Positions 35,382 through 45,180 of a DNA stretch of 64,000 nt are shown here, in pieces. The stretch lies in the NCBI GenBank assembly GCA_032164245.1, contig JAVMKO010000003.1:11480651-11544650 (forward strand), in the 5' to 3' direction. This DNA is from Sternotherus odoratus. Taxonomy: Eukaryota; Chordata; Testudines; Kinosternidae. A model generated the notes under the pieces. The model was not told the DNA's origin, did no database searches, and was given only the letters and a program-made list of their open reading frames with translations. Positions within the stretch are counted from its first letter, which is position 1, and each line of letters starts with the position of its first letter. The position numbers and the translations under genes are program-made.

Positions 35382-37331
35382 TCAGCCTGCTGCTGCTTCT
35401 GCTGGCTTGTGGGGTAGAGTGGGTCGGTCCCCAGAGCTTCCCCCCCCCCGGGTTCTCACCCCGCGTCTGGGCGGGGAAGCTATGGGATTTGGGGAGGGGG
35501 GGAGATGGTTACACAGAGGCTGTAGAGGCGATCTTTGGGCCTGCTGAAGCTCCACCAGACAACGAAGCATGGCACTTTGCTCCTCCATTATGTGGAGCAA
35601 AGCATCCATCCGCCGTTCTTCACGTTCCTGCAACTTTTCTGCTGCAGCTCTTGATTCTTGCCTTAACTGTAACAATTTTTCCCTCCATTCTGTCTGCCGT
35701 GCGGCCTCAGCATGAGAGTTATGCAGAAGTTCGTTAAACATGTCATCACACGTTTTCTTTTTACGCTTTCGTATCTGTGATAGCCGGCGTGAGGGGCAAG
35801 AGGGAGGATTCAGAGATAACTGTGCAGCTATTGAAGAAAGAAAGGTATAAGGTTGTGAGACACATACAGTCATGGAGAACAATGGGATTACTATGCAGCC
35901 GGGAAACACAGTATTCACAGGCCTGATATGGTTTCTGTACAAGGTCATATTCCTCACCTAAAAGTTACTGGATCAGTCAAAAGTCACAGAATCAACTCAC
36001 GCACGAGAGAGCCTCACCACGGCTGCTGAAATCATCATGCAGCCGGCTATGGTAAGCAAAGCCATACTCTTTACAGCAGCGCTCGGATATTCCAGAGTAA
36101 CCCCACTCCCTTCCCCCCCACCGCGTGGCTCCCAGTGAACTGCGAAATGCAAAACAAAACCAAAAACTCTCTGGCTTCGGGCTGGCTGCAGAAGCATCTG
36201 CTTGTAGGCTCAAAACTCCTCTAACTGCTGTCGCAACGGGCTGGCTGGGGCGAAGGGGGGGACTGGTGGGGGCGAGAGGGGGGGCTGGGGGGCGGGGGGG
36301 GGGGGGGGCTTACAGGCTGTCTCGCTCGCTGTGTCCAGACTAATTGCAGTCCGTATTTCAAACAGGCAACCATGAATGACATAACTCTGCTTAGAATTTC
36401 TCTGGGAGATAGAGTATGCATGTTGTTGGAATCGTTTCAAAGTCCTGGTGCATTCGCCGCAATGCTGTGCTGCTCAATGATACCAGACTATTTACTACTT
36501 TCATGGTGTGGGATGGTCTCCTATCACGGGGGGCCGGACAAGGCGGCTCTCCCCAGAAATCTGGTGCGGAAGATTCATCGCTACCTCCTGGATAGCTTCA
36601 TGGAAATGTCCGTAGAGGACTTCCGGTCAGTACCCGAGTACATCGACAAGCTCTTTGAGTGAAAAGGGACCAGACCAGCAATGAAAGCACGCCAATTCCT
36701 TAGGTCAAGTTAATCATTAACAAATGCTTCCTTTAAAAATCATGAGTCATCTAATCCCTTAAAAAAAAAAAACACTCACCAGAGTTCCCTTCGCCGGCTT
36801 GGGTACCCGCTTGGGAGGGTTGGCTGAGTACTGGCTCCAGGATGATAAAAAGCTCCTGGCTGTCTGGTAATAATACTGTTTCTCCGTTTGCATCCTGCTG
36901 TTTCGTGATATTTCCCTCCTCCTCATCCTTCTCCTCCTCCTCCTCCTCAGGCCTGACCATTATCCCATAGGTGGAGTCCATGCAGACCGGTGCGATGGTG
37001 GTGGGGGCGCCCCCCATTATCTGATTTAGTTCATTGTAGAACCGGCATGTCTGCGGCGGACCCCCTGAGCGTCCGTTTGCCTCTTTGGCTTTCTGGAACG
37101 CTTGCCTCAGCTCCTTAATTTTCACGCGGCACTGTTGCGCATCCCTGTTGTGGTCCCTTTCCAGCATGGCCTTGGAGACCCTGGCGAATGTGTTGGCATT
37201 CCGTTTGTTGTTGCGGAGTTGCAACATCACGGATTCCTCTCCCCAGATAGCGATCAGATCCAACACCTCACGATTGGACCATGCTGGAGCTCTTTTCCTC
37301 TGGCTGGTCTCCTGGCTGCTGAGCTCTGCAT
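35382..37331 (-). CDS. Harbinger Myb/SANT-like DNA-binding protein, two exons
   Basis: Exon 1 (to 36780) carries a trihelix/Myb-like domain: 'KRAPAWSNREVLDLIAIWGEES' region (W at the first helix), 'RNANTFARVSKAMLERDHNR', 'QCRVKIKELRQAFQKAKEAN' and 'CRFYNELNQIMGG', followed by an acidic EEEEEEKDEEE tract and 'LPDSQELFIIL'. The donor is G|GTGAGT at 36780/36779. The acceptor is TTCTTCAATAG at 35828, after a pyrimidine tract; both are phase 1, so the join keeps frame. Exon 2 (35827-35382) has a basic 'IRKRKKKT' patch, a Glu/Arg/Leu-rich coiled coil and a proline-rich tail. In this superfamily the protein binds the ends and brings the transposase to the nucleus. Oddity: the best ATG (37331) is one base out of phase with the domain frame, which suggests a 1-nt indel near 37310 or a missing upstream exon. 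Confidence 0.8.
35828..36779 (-). other. Intron of the Harbinger Myb-like gene
   Basis: GTGAGT donor and a TACCTTTCTTTCTTCAATAG acceptor bound 952 nt. The intron contains an 11-13 base G run near 36295-36308 (plus strand) and the third frame at 36372-36662. Confidence 0.65.
36372..36662 (+). CDS. Third Harbinger frame, 96 codons, unknown function
   Basis: An intact plus-strand frame starts with ATG (MNDITLL...) and ends in 'EYIDKLFE' TGA, within the intron of the minus-strand Myb-like gene and in the same direction as the transposase. The translation looks protein-like, not low-complexity: 'CCSMIPDYLLLSWCGMVSYHGG', 'LPRNLVRKIHRYLLDSFMEM', 'SVEDFRSVPEYIDKLFE', with predicted amphipathic helices and a Cys pair. 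A 'tttcaaacag' acceptor-like site lies just before the ATG, so it could be the last exon of a longer product. I do not recognise a domain. No poly(A) signal is obvious. It could also be a relic of captured host sequence. Confidence 0.45.
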   Translation: MNDITLLRISLGDRVCMLLESFQSPGAFAAMLCCSMIPDYLLLSWCGMVSYHGGPDKAALPRNLVRKIHRYLLDSFMEMSVEDFRSVPEYIDKLFE

Positions 37332-37884
37332 GGCGTCTTGTGATGCTGATTTCTCTGAATGGCGACTGAGCTGTGCAGGTGAGCTGGCCACGCTGACCAA
37401 ACAGGAAATGCTATTCAAATGTTCCCGGGTCTTTTCCTGTCTATCTGGCCAGAGCAGCGAGTTGAGAGTGCTGTCCAGAGCAGTCACAGTGGAGCAGTAA
37501 GGCAGTCCAGAGCAGTCAGAATGGAGCATTGTGGGACAGCCTCTGGAGGCCAATAACATCCCATTTGTCCTCACAAGTCCACAATCGATCCAGAGAGGTC
37601 GATTTCAGCGCTACTCCTCTCGTTAGGGAGGAGTACAGAAGTCGATTTTGAGGGCCCTTTAAATCGACGCAAATGGCGTCTGTGTGAGGACGGGTACAGG
37701 TTTATGTCGAATTAATGTCGCTAAAGTCGACGTTAAGCTGTAGTGGGGACCAGCCCTTACATTACAATGCTGGGACCGTATGGTGTAGTAGGTTGGTAAT
37801 GGCTGTCTCAGGAGACTGTGAAGCAGGAGACTGGGAGCAGAAGATGTGTAACTTCAGTGGGAGTTACCCACATCCTGTAGTGAA

Positions 37885-38060
37885 AGAACTGGGGATATGA
37901 GTTCTACTTTTGATTCTGCCACCCAACTTGCCGTGTGACTTTGGCAAAATCCCAATCTCTCTATGCCTCAGTTTGTCTGTCTGTAATTTAGGGCTAGAGA
38001 ATAATATTTATGTACCCAGAGAAGTGTTCTGAGAGCCTCCAATGAAAGGCATTCTGGGCT
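37885..38060 (+). mobile_element. MIR/CORE-like SINE with L2-type tail
   Basis: 'gagttctacttttgattctg', 'gccgtgtgactttggcaaaa', 'tatgcctcagtttgtctgtc' and 'gaagtgttctgagagcctcc' follow the MIR order. Confidence 0.7.
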
Positions 38061-38164
38061 TGATTCCTCTCCTATTTGAAATCAATGAGAGTCTTTCCAT
38101 TGACTTCAATGGAGCTGGAACAGGTTTTATAAAAGGGAAAAGTTTTGTTATTAATAATAGTAAT

Positions 38165-38551
38165 TTTTAGATGAGGGAAATTTTCTTGGCAACCACTATT
38201 CTCAGGAATGTCTCTGAGGTTGCTAGAGGAAAAATTGTTTTCTACAAGGTATTCTGCCCTCTCTCTGTGTGTAAGAGTGTGAGAGAGAGTGCGAACTAAG
38301 TCCACTTGCATAATAATTTTACAGGTGTTGAAAGGATTATATAATTCACCAGGCAGTCCCCATCAGCAGCACTACTGAGAATGTGGGGCCCAGTTGCCCA
38401 CACTACTACATAAATTTAATTCCATTAACTTCAATGGAGATACACAGACATAAAATAGGTGTAAATGGAGGAACGAATCAGATCCAGATGATCAATTCCC
38501 ATATGGCCAAACAATTGTCAGTTCAGCTATTAGCAAGTGGCTTGATATGTA

Positions 38552-38585
<34 letters not shown>

Positions 38586-38800
38586 TACTATGTGATGAAC
38601 GGAAATCAACTCCTCTCGCATTCTAGCCAACCCAAGTATGACTCAGCTTCCATTCAGATCCACTTTTACCTACAGTTTCCCATTTTGAACTGCACAAATC
38701 TAGAGGGGAAAAAAACAGTTAATGGAGGAATTAAACAAACAAACAAACTAACAAAAATCCTGTTTTAACCATCATGTCTTGGCAACATGCAAGTTTTCCC
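38165..38800. repeat. Gene-free stretch with (TTA)n microsatellite
   Basis: Contains the dispersed 'ccattaacttcaatggag' motif at about 38422 and a (TTA)n run at 38555-38583. (CAAA)n-like 'aaacaaacaaacaaacta' lies near 38734. No gene seen. Confidence 0.6.
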
Positions 38801-40000
38801 ACCCACCCACTTAAATCTCTGGGCATGAATTAAAGCACACGAGAACGGATTCCAAAGCCCAGAGACAATGGCACTGTTAGTCTATTGGCAAGGCAATTAA
38901 CTTGTATGTAATAGACTCGAGAGTTTTCAACTGAGCAAACCATCAGCGCTTGCATGGTTTTTGGTTACAGCCCGCCAGAGCAATTTTCAAAAGGGCTTCA
39001 AAACAAGAGGATGAGCCTCAAGTCAATGCAACTGATGTCGGAGGGATTTTTTTCTTTCCATGGGGAACTGCAAACGGAGTCACAGTCACAATGAGCTGAG
39101 GTTTCTAAGGTTTTCCTTAAAGGATGTAACAAATGTAGGAAACTGTGCAGGAGAACTCTTCCATAAATCAGAACCTGAAGGGCTGCATTGTGTGCTGCAG
39201 CCGCTCTGAACCTTCGACAAGATGTTTCTCGGGCAAGTTTTTTTGGAATTTTGGTGGGCTCTGACCTGCAGTTTTCACTTCCAAAATAACTTGACTTTTC
39301 TAAAGTGGTAATTTCATTTTCATGATAATGCTAAACTCAAGCCACATGTGCTTTAATTTAAAGCAGGGCTCAGGCTGCGGCGCCTGCCAAGAAGCAGTAG
39401 AGAAACATGCTTATTCTACTAGTTTGCTTGAGGCTCTCTGCATTTTTGAATGCCTCGGCAGAAATATCGTTTTTAAATAAGCCAATCCCAGAGAGAGAGC
39501 GGTGGGCTGTGGAGGAGTTATACATTTTTGCCTTAAAGTTTTGTTGGCGTTCCATGCATTGGCTGGTTAATTAAGAACCGATGAATTGGCACCAGAGGGA
39601 CACATTATTTGATGACCTCGTTGGCGATCTAATTTGACAGCTAAGGTGCTGTCCAGGCCCTTTCTCAGCCCCGAACTGGCACATTTGACTTCACCACAGC
39701 ACAGACAATCACACTGGGTTCGTTATGCTAGACCAGCCCTGTTTTGGAACTTTGGTTGTGCAGCTCTTTTGGCTGATTAACCCCCCCGCCTTCCCCCGCC
39801 ATGATGGATTTGTTTACAATGCCTTTGTCGACACTTTTAGGATTATTTAAAACTCCCTCGGGAGGCTGTAAAAAGCAACCCTGTTTTTTTATTTAGAGAG
39901 AGGGAATAAGAAATACAGACAACACAGACAGAAATGAAGAGACAGAAAAAGAGCTTCTCTCCCTTCCTTGGGAAAAGGCAGGGCCCGGATTCTCAGTGGG
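38800..40000. other. Repeat-poor stretch, possible conserved noncoding DNA
   Basis: No mobile element, microsatellite or long frame is visible in about 1.2 kb, unlike every other kilobase here. The part 39360-39720 is balanced in composition and contains words typical of developmental enhancers, such as 'ggttaattaag' (39566) and 'ttgacagctaagg' (39634, TGACAG, a MEIS/TGIF-type site). Conservation is a guess; nothing in one sequence proves it. Confidence 0.3.
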
Positions 40001-41689
40001 TGAACGTTGCTGCTTTGCACCAGCCGAAGATCTGGCCCATTATATCAGTTAAAATGTCTTTCCGAACCACTTATATTAATAGTTTGTAACTGTGGGGCCC
40101 TTTTCCAGCCAGAGTTCTCAAAGCCGATTACTGAGGTGGCGAAGCTGATTAGTCCCCCTTTGCAAACAAGGCAGCGACATGTTAGGATCAGTATTTGCAG
40201 ACTTGCTTTCCACTGGCTTCAGTTGGGAGCTCTGCCCCCTTCCCAATCAGGCCACTTTTATTTACAGGGCCCAAGTGGGTTTTAAATGCCTAACGTTAGG
40301 CATCCGTGTTTGACATGTTGGGCCTATTTTCGCTAGCAGGGAATTTGGATCATTTCCACTGACTTGCACCCATTACATCAGCATAGAATCTGGCCCATTT
40401 CCTAAATGATTTGCCCACGGTTACCCAGAATGTTAGTCATTAGAGTTAGGAAGAGAACCCGGCTTTCCTCACTTCCAGCGCCATGTGCCATCCACTAGAC
40501 CATGGCTGCCCGTCTTGCTGTACCAATGTAGTGACTAAGCCCTTCCCAAAGAGGAAGTCACAGAGGTACAAGCCAAAGCCCACAGAAGTCAATGGATTTT
40601 CAAAGTTCTTCCTTTCCTCATAGTATCTATTGGACAATCTCTTCACTGTAGGTGACCCGATTTCTGAGTATGTGTCCTGCTAGACGTGCTTGTCTAGCTT
40701 GACTTTTCCCTCCTGTGTGTGAGAACCGTTAACACTTTAATCACTATTTCCTCCCTCACTTGTTGCAGCCTTGTTTCGAAATGTCTCTCCCCCCCCCCCC
40801 GCTTAATTACTCAGCCTTCTGCTCAGTATCATGATTCCAAGCCCCCTACAAGGTTCCTCTTATTGGTATCCTGCCATTTCCAGCTCGGAGCTGTGTGCCA
40901 GCTTCACAGTGCAGCAATGAATTTTCTGTTTCCATAGCGTCTGCCTATCGCTGAGACTGCAAGTAGGATCAGTGGGCTTTGCTCATGAGCCTTGATTTCC
41001 ATTTAATTCAGCAGAAAGGCCCTGACAGACTCCATGTGCCCAAGCTCACCCATGCCCCCTGAAAGAAAAAAGACTGTTGCACCCAAGGTATGTTCTTGAA
41101 AATCCCTGAAATTATATCTCAATTTCCCCAAAGCAGCTTTAGACTTGAAGACAACAGGGGGAAGATGTTAAAAAAGGATCTTTAATTTTTAGGCTGCTAG
41201 AGGCCTGCAAACCATTCTTCCCAGGCTGTGGACTGGGCAGCCTAGAGATCGGTTGTTTTACAGTGACATATCTTCAGGAAGAAGTATTTAGAAACTGAAC
41301 CACAAATGTCCCAAGACAGACATGATTCAATGATTTCCCAAAACAGGGATTTGAAATAAACGTTGCATTACATCTTTCTGTATTTTTTAATAAACCAGAA
41401 GTAAAACACATGCAGCAGCTTCTTGGAAGGATGTGCAGGTAGTGAATTATCTATAAGAAATGACACGGGGCTGATTGCTCAAAGCTCCCTTCTTTCCATG
41501 AATTAGCTGCCTGGCTAGTTATTATATAGATTGCACACATAGGAGCGCACACATGCAAACTCTGTTAAAAGATTATTATGGTTGAAAAGTCAAGCACTCA
41601 AAAGTTAGCCAATGCCAGAGTTAACGTTGCCTGACAAGACTTTGTGCCTATGCATTATGATACAGTCTATTATTGAATGATCATGTGAC
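40001..41689. other. No gene seen
   Basis: Weak MIR-like words on the minus strand at about 40405-40510 ('gcccacggttaccc', 'gagaacccggctttcctc', 'ccatccactagaccatggct'). A C-run at 40789-40801. Otherwise unremarkable. Confidence 0.4.
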
Positions 41690-41769
41690 ATTTTTCTCCC
41701 ACCAGATCCCTGTCTCATTCATTCTGCCCTGGGGATGAATCAGAACTGTGTAGCCAGGGAGGATATAGG

Positions 41770-41985
41770 ATCCGCCCCTGGTGCGTTGGTTGCAGAAGCT
41801 GGAATGTGTGTAGTGGATGATGCAGGGCATTGCAACAAGAGAAGGGATGGTCCCATGGTTAAGGTAGTTCAATGTTGCCCTGGAGTACTGGATTCCATCC
41901 CTGCTTTCACCACAAAGTTCCTGTGTGATGCTGGGCAGGTAACCAAGATGTTGTCTGTAGGACCCCTGGCTCATTAGTGACAGAA
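41770..41985 (+). mobile_element. tRNA/MIR-head SINE with upstream extension
   Basis: 'gatggtcccatggttaaggt' (A-box-like), 'tggattccatccctgc' (B-box-like) and 'gtgtgatgctgggcaggtaa' (core). Upstream, 'gtgtgtagtggatgatgcag' is shared with a second copy at 63100-63320 (minus), so the repeat is longer than a standard MIR. Confidence 0.5.
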
Positions 41986-42205
41986 ACTGCACAAAGCTCA
42001 TTTAATGAGGCAGGGAAAAATAGAATAAAAAATAGCTTCTCCTCTCTCCATGTTCACACCCCCCATTCAAATGCTAGAAGAATAACCCACCCTCCCTGAT
42101 TGGAGATAACAAGCTGGTTCAGCCTAATTGGACTAACCTTGTTACCTCCCACCTGGCTCTTGCCTACTTTTCTATACCTGCCTCTGGACACTTCCACTGC
42201 ATGCA

Positions 42206-42325
42206 TCCGACGAAGTGGGTATTAGCCCACGAAAGCTTATGCTTCAAAACTTTATAGTTAGTCTTTAAGGTGCCACAGGACTTTGTTACCTCTGCTATTC
42301 CAGACTAACACGGCTACCTCTCTGA
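42206..42325 (-). mobile_element. Short dispersed repeat (same family as 32598)
   Basis: Minus-strand copy from 'ctctctga' back to 'gcatccgacg': CAGAGAGGTAGCCGTGTTAG on the minus strand, 'gtggcaccttaaagactaac', and the hairpin CGTGGGCTAATACCCAC near its end. No clear target duplication. Confidence 0.75.
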
Positions 42326-42329
42326 AGCC

Positions 42330-42650
42330 TGAGGCAGGTACCCAGCATGGACAACTTCAACCCAAATGGTTGAGGTTTGGCAAAAGCCACAAGCTACTGA
42401 GAACAGGGCCTTATAATGGGATGCGGCAGGGAACCTCAATAATATTGGTGCTACCAGCCCAGCCTATACCAGAAGAGAAATTATCATCTGTTTTCTCCTT
42501 CCATCTGATACCCGTAGATGATCTTGGAAATAGCAAGACACAAAAAGTCGCATTAGGGCCATGCTCTGATAAAGTTCCCTTTCTTTACTACACGTTAGTT
42601 TACCAGATGTCTCAATGCCCCACTGGATACTCTTTATCTCTCTGTAGATC
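42330..42650. other. No gene seen
   Basis: Possibly an unrecognised upstream part of the LINE at 42655; frames are broken. Confidence 0.35.
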
Positions 42651-42654
42651 GTCC

Positions 42655-44345
42655 TTTTAGTTACAGGCCAATCTCCCTCTTGAGCACCATCTACAAGCTG
42701 ACAGAGCACAGGATTCTGAACAGAACTAGGTCCTCTGTGGACACCAGCCTACCCAAGGAGCAAGCTGGTTTTTGACTGAACAGAAGTTTCTCCAACCAGA
42801 TCCTGGCCCTCAAGTCTAAACAGCAGGGCTGGATTCCAATGAAAACTCCAGACTGGTACCGCTTTCATTGATCTGACAGTAGCATATGACACAGTCTGGA
42901 AGGATCCCTGTGTGTGGATTCTCAGGCTGTTAAACACCATGCTTAGTGGCTGACGGATGTGTGTGTATCATGGAGGTCAAACTAGCAAGCTGCACACTTT
43001 GAACAATGGGCAACCACAAGGCTCTGTGCTTGCTCCAACACTCTTCAATGTATACATGCACGATTCGCCTGAATGGACTGCGTAGAAGTTTGCATATGCT
43101 GATGATTTGGCACTTTCAACTCAGGCCTGTAGCTTTAAAGAACTTGAAGTGACCCTTACCTCTGACCTTAAGATCATGGAGAAGGACTTTCAAAAGTGGC
43201 AGCTGAGACCAAATTGGTAGCCTCTACTATCCACCATGACAACAGAATCGCACAAAACATTGACTGTCGAGTTTTGTGGTGACACTGTGCATTAAAACTA
43301 AGGCTAAGGGTGACCATATTTCCCAAAGAGAAAATGGGACACCCCCAGCTGCTCGCCTGAGGCATCATTCCCCCATGAGGCTGGCACCCATTGCGGAAAT
43401 CCTGAGGAGGACCCCTTCAGGAGTCTGTCACCTGCCCCATGAACCTTGCAGGGGGCCCCCTGTTACCTGTCACTGGTCTTGCCTGTGACTGGAACCCTGC
43501 CAGGATCCCACTATCTGCCATCGCCAGAGTCCCACAGTCCTGGGGGTTGTAGCGGAGAATGTCACAGAGGTCTCTGGAAGTCAAGGATTCCGTGACATGA
43601 ATGTAGCCTTAATTATAACCCAAAGCCAACATATCTTGGTGACCACCCACTGACCTTTCATGACCACCTCAATAAAGTAGCCTCTAAAGTGAGAACTCGC
43701 ATCAACATTGTTCAAAAGTTAGCAGAAGAAGCTCTGGATCAACTGCTGTACTCAGTTGCAGAGTAGACAAGAAATTGTCAGCTCAACTTGTGAATAGACA
43801 GCTGAAACAGACAAATCAGCTCTTCTATCGTGGCATTCTGTATGAGCAAACATCAAACCTCCAGCTATCCATTGAGATATAGCCACAACAAGAGAACTTA
43901 AGTGTGCCAAAGACTATCCAGAACTTATAACATATCCCAACAATGTTGTGAATCAAGAAAACCCCTATGGACCACACATGGTCACTTCATGTCTCTGGAT
44001 CCAGCTACGGAATGGCTGTGTCTGGACTTTATCTATCATTCCAAACAAACACATTATTACTAACCCAATACGCCGCTCTCCTGGTTTCGACCTGCTGGGC
44101 AGACTTTGGACCTCACTGAACTACATCTGAACAAACCATGGAAGATGTGGCTACTTGACTGAAAATCAAAGACTCCCCTACGTGTGACTGGGTGGGAGAA
44201 CATTCACACCATCAAACACATCATTGTGCAGTGCCCCAACTATGAGTACAAAGGTGATCTGGATGATAGCAACAAAGTCACAGAGCAGACCTTGAAAGGG
44301 CTTATGGACTTACAACTTCCTCTCTACCACACACACACAAGAGAT
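42655..44345 (+). mobile_element. Non-LTR retrotransposon (LINE) RT remnant
   Basis: The plus-strand translation, with many stops, shows reverse-transcriptase blocks in order: 'YRPISLLSTIYKL' (42658), 'KEQAGF' (42755), 'QPQGSVLAPTLFNVYMHD' (43010), 'KFAYADDLALSTQ' (43087, catalytic YADD), then a gap, 'PTYLG' (43630), 'KVRTRINIVQKLAEE' and, near the end, a C/H motif ending 'IKHIIVQCPNYEYKGD' (about 44215). Overall order fits the Jockey/CR1/L2 side of LINEs; I cannot fix the clade. It is split by a 280-bp insertion at about 43308-43590. Confidence 0.7.
43308..43590. mobile_element. Unidentified insertion inside the LINE
   Basis: Begins 'gggtgaccatatttcccaaa', a start I associate with a reptile DNA-element family, is GC-rich and interrupts the LINE between its 'FCGD' and 'PTYLG' blocks. 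AAGGCTA and TAGCCTT lie at its two borders in inverted order. Ends and class uncertain. Confidence 0.4.
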
Positions 44346-44394
44346 AACTCTGACTGCTAAGACTGAACCGTAACATGGAGGGAAGGTGTGTTGT

Positions 44395-44530
44395 CAAGGG
44401 ATTACTAGAGGGGATGGAGAATTAGTACTGTTGGGTTTGATTCCCAGCTCTACTACTGGCTTGTTCGGTGACTTGGGCAAGTCATTTAGCCAACCATTTC
44501 AAATGGGAGTGCCCCAAAGTTAGGGATTTA
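44395..44530 (+). mobile_element. MIR head fragment
   Basis: 'gggtttgattcccagctcta' (B box) and 'cggtgacttgggcaagtcat' (core). Confidence 0.7.
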
Positions 44531-44589
44531 CCACCATATTAAGATATCTAGCTAAGCGGCCTGATTCTCAGGGGTACTGAGAATAAGCT

Positions 44590-45180
44590 CTCACTTATTT
44601 GGGGACTGAACTGGAGACCGCTAAGATTCAAAATGTTAACCTTAATCTAGAAATGTATAGGAAAGTATGTTTTTATATAAGGTTAAATTGTGCACAAACT
44701 GATGAGATCGTCGGAAGGCTGCTGGTATACTGTTGCATACCAGCTGAGACTGAACTCTTAGGTTGGCTAGTGAACTGCACAGATATTTCAATGGCAATTC
44801 AGGCTTTGGTCACCTCCCAGTTAGACTTCTATAGTGTTCTCCATTTGGGTTTACCACCTCTAAAAAGTATTTCAAACCTTCAGGCGGTGCAGAACACAGC
44901 AGCCCTCCTCATGATTGAAACGGGTCATGCTGGGTACATCACCCTGGTGTACTAGTTACTTATTTTATTTTGGGTGCGAACCAAGACATTGGCTACAAGT
45001 TTTAACATAGTGAATTCTCTAGGGCCCAGCTGCCTGAAAGATTGCCTCTCTCCATATACCTCATCATTGAAGTAGAGACCATCTGGGTTGCTTTTACAGA
45101 CAGTTCTTGGAGTTTCATTGTCCTGGGCTTTCCAGACTTGGGCAACTCACTGTCTCTGGCAGCCTGACCTACATTCTCAA
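44590..45180 (+). mobile_element. L2/CR1-like LINE fragment
   Basis: A 118-codon open frame at 44599-44955 ends in a recognisable LINE stretch: 'VTSQLDFYSVLHLGLP' (compare the LDYCNSL block), 'ISNLQAVQNTAALLM' and 'AGYITLVY'. Beyond the stop, 'gggcccagctgcctgaaaga' and 'cagttcttggagtttcattg' continue the pattern. The first half of the frame is not recognisable. Confidence 0.6.

Larger units (their letters stand above)
33447..37756. mobile_element. PIF/Harbinger DNA transposon, 4,310 bp, both genes present
   Basis: The target duplication is TTA (33444-33446 and 37757-37759), the hallmark of PIF/Harbinger. The left end is GGGTATGTCTTCACTACAGC; the right end read inverted is GGGCTGGTCCCCACTACAGC, an imperfect 20-bp terminal inverted repeat. 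Sub-terminal 'aggtcgattt' words recur at both ends. Inside are a plus-strand transposase gene, a convergent minus-strand Myb-like gene with one intron, and a third small frame in that intron. Base composition is more CpG-rich than the flanks. Premature stops in the transposase and a probable frame break in the partner mean this copy cannot act alone, although its ends might still be mobilised by an active relative. Confidence 0.93.

Noticed and set aside
35293..35737. Plus-strand frames of 84 and 139 codons
   Set aside because: Antisense shadows of exon 2 of the Harbinger Myb-like gene.
36210..36440. Pro-rich minus-strand frames and a Gly-rich plus frame
   Set aside because: Products of the G-rich low-complexity tract near 36250-36308.
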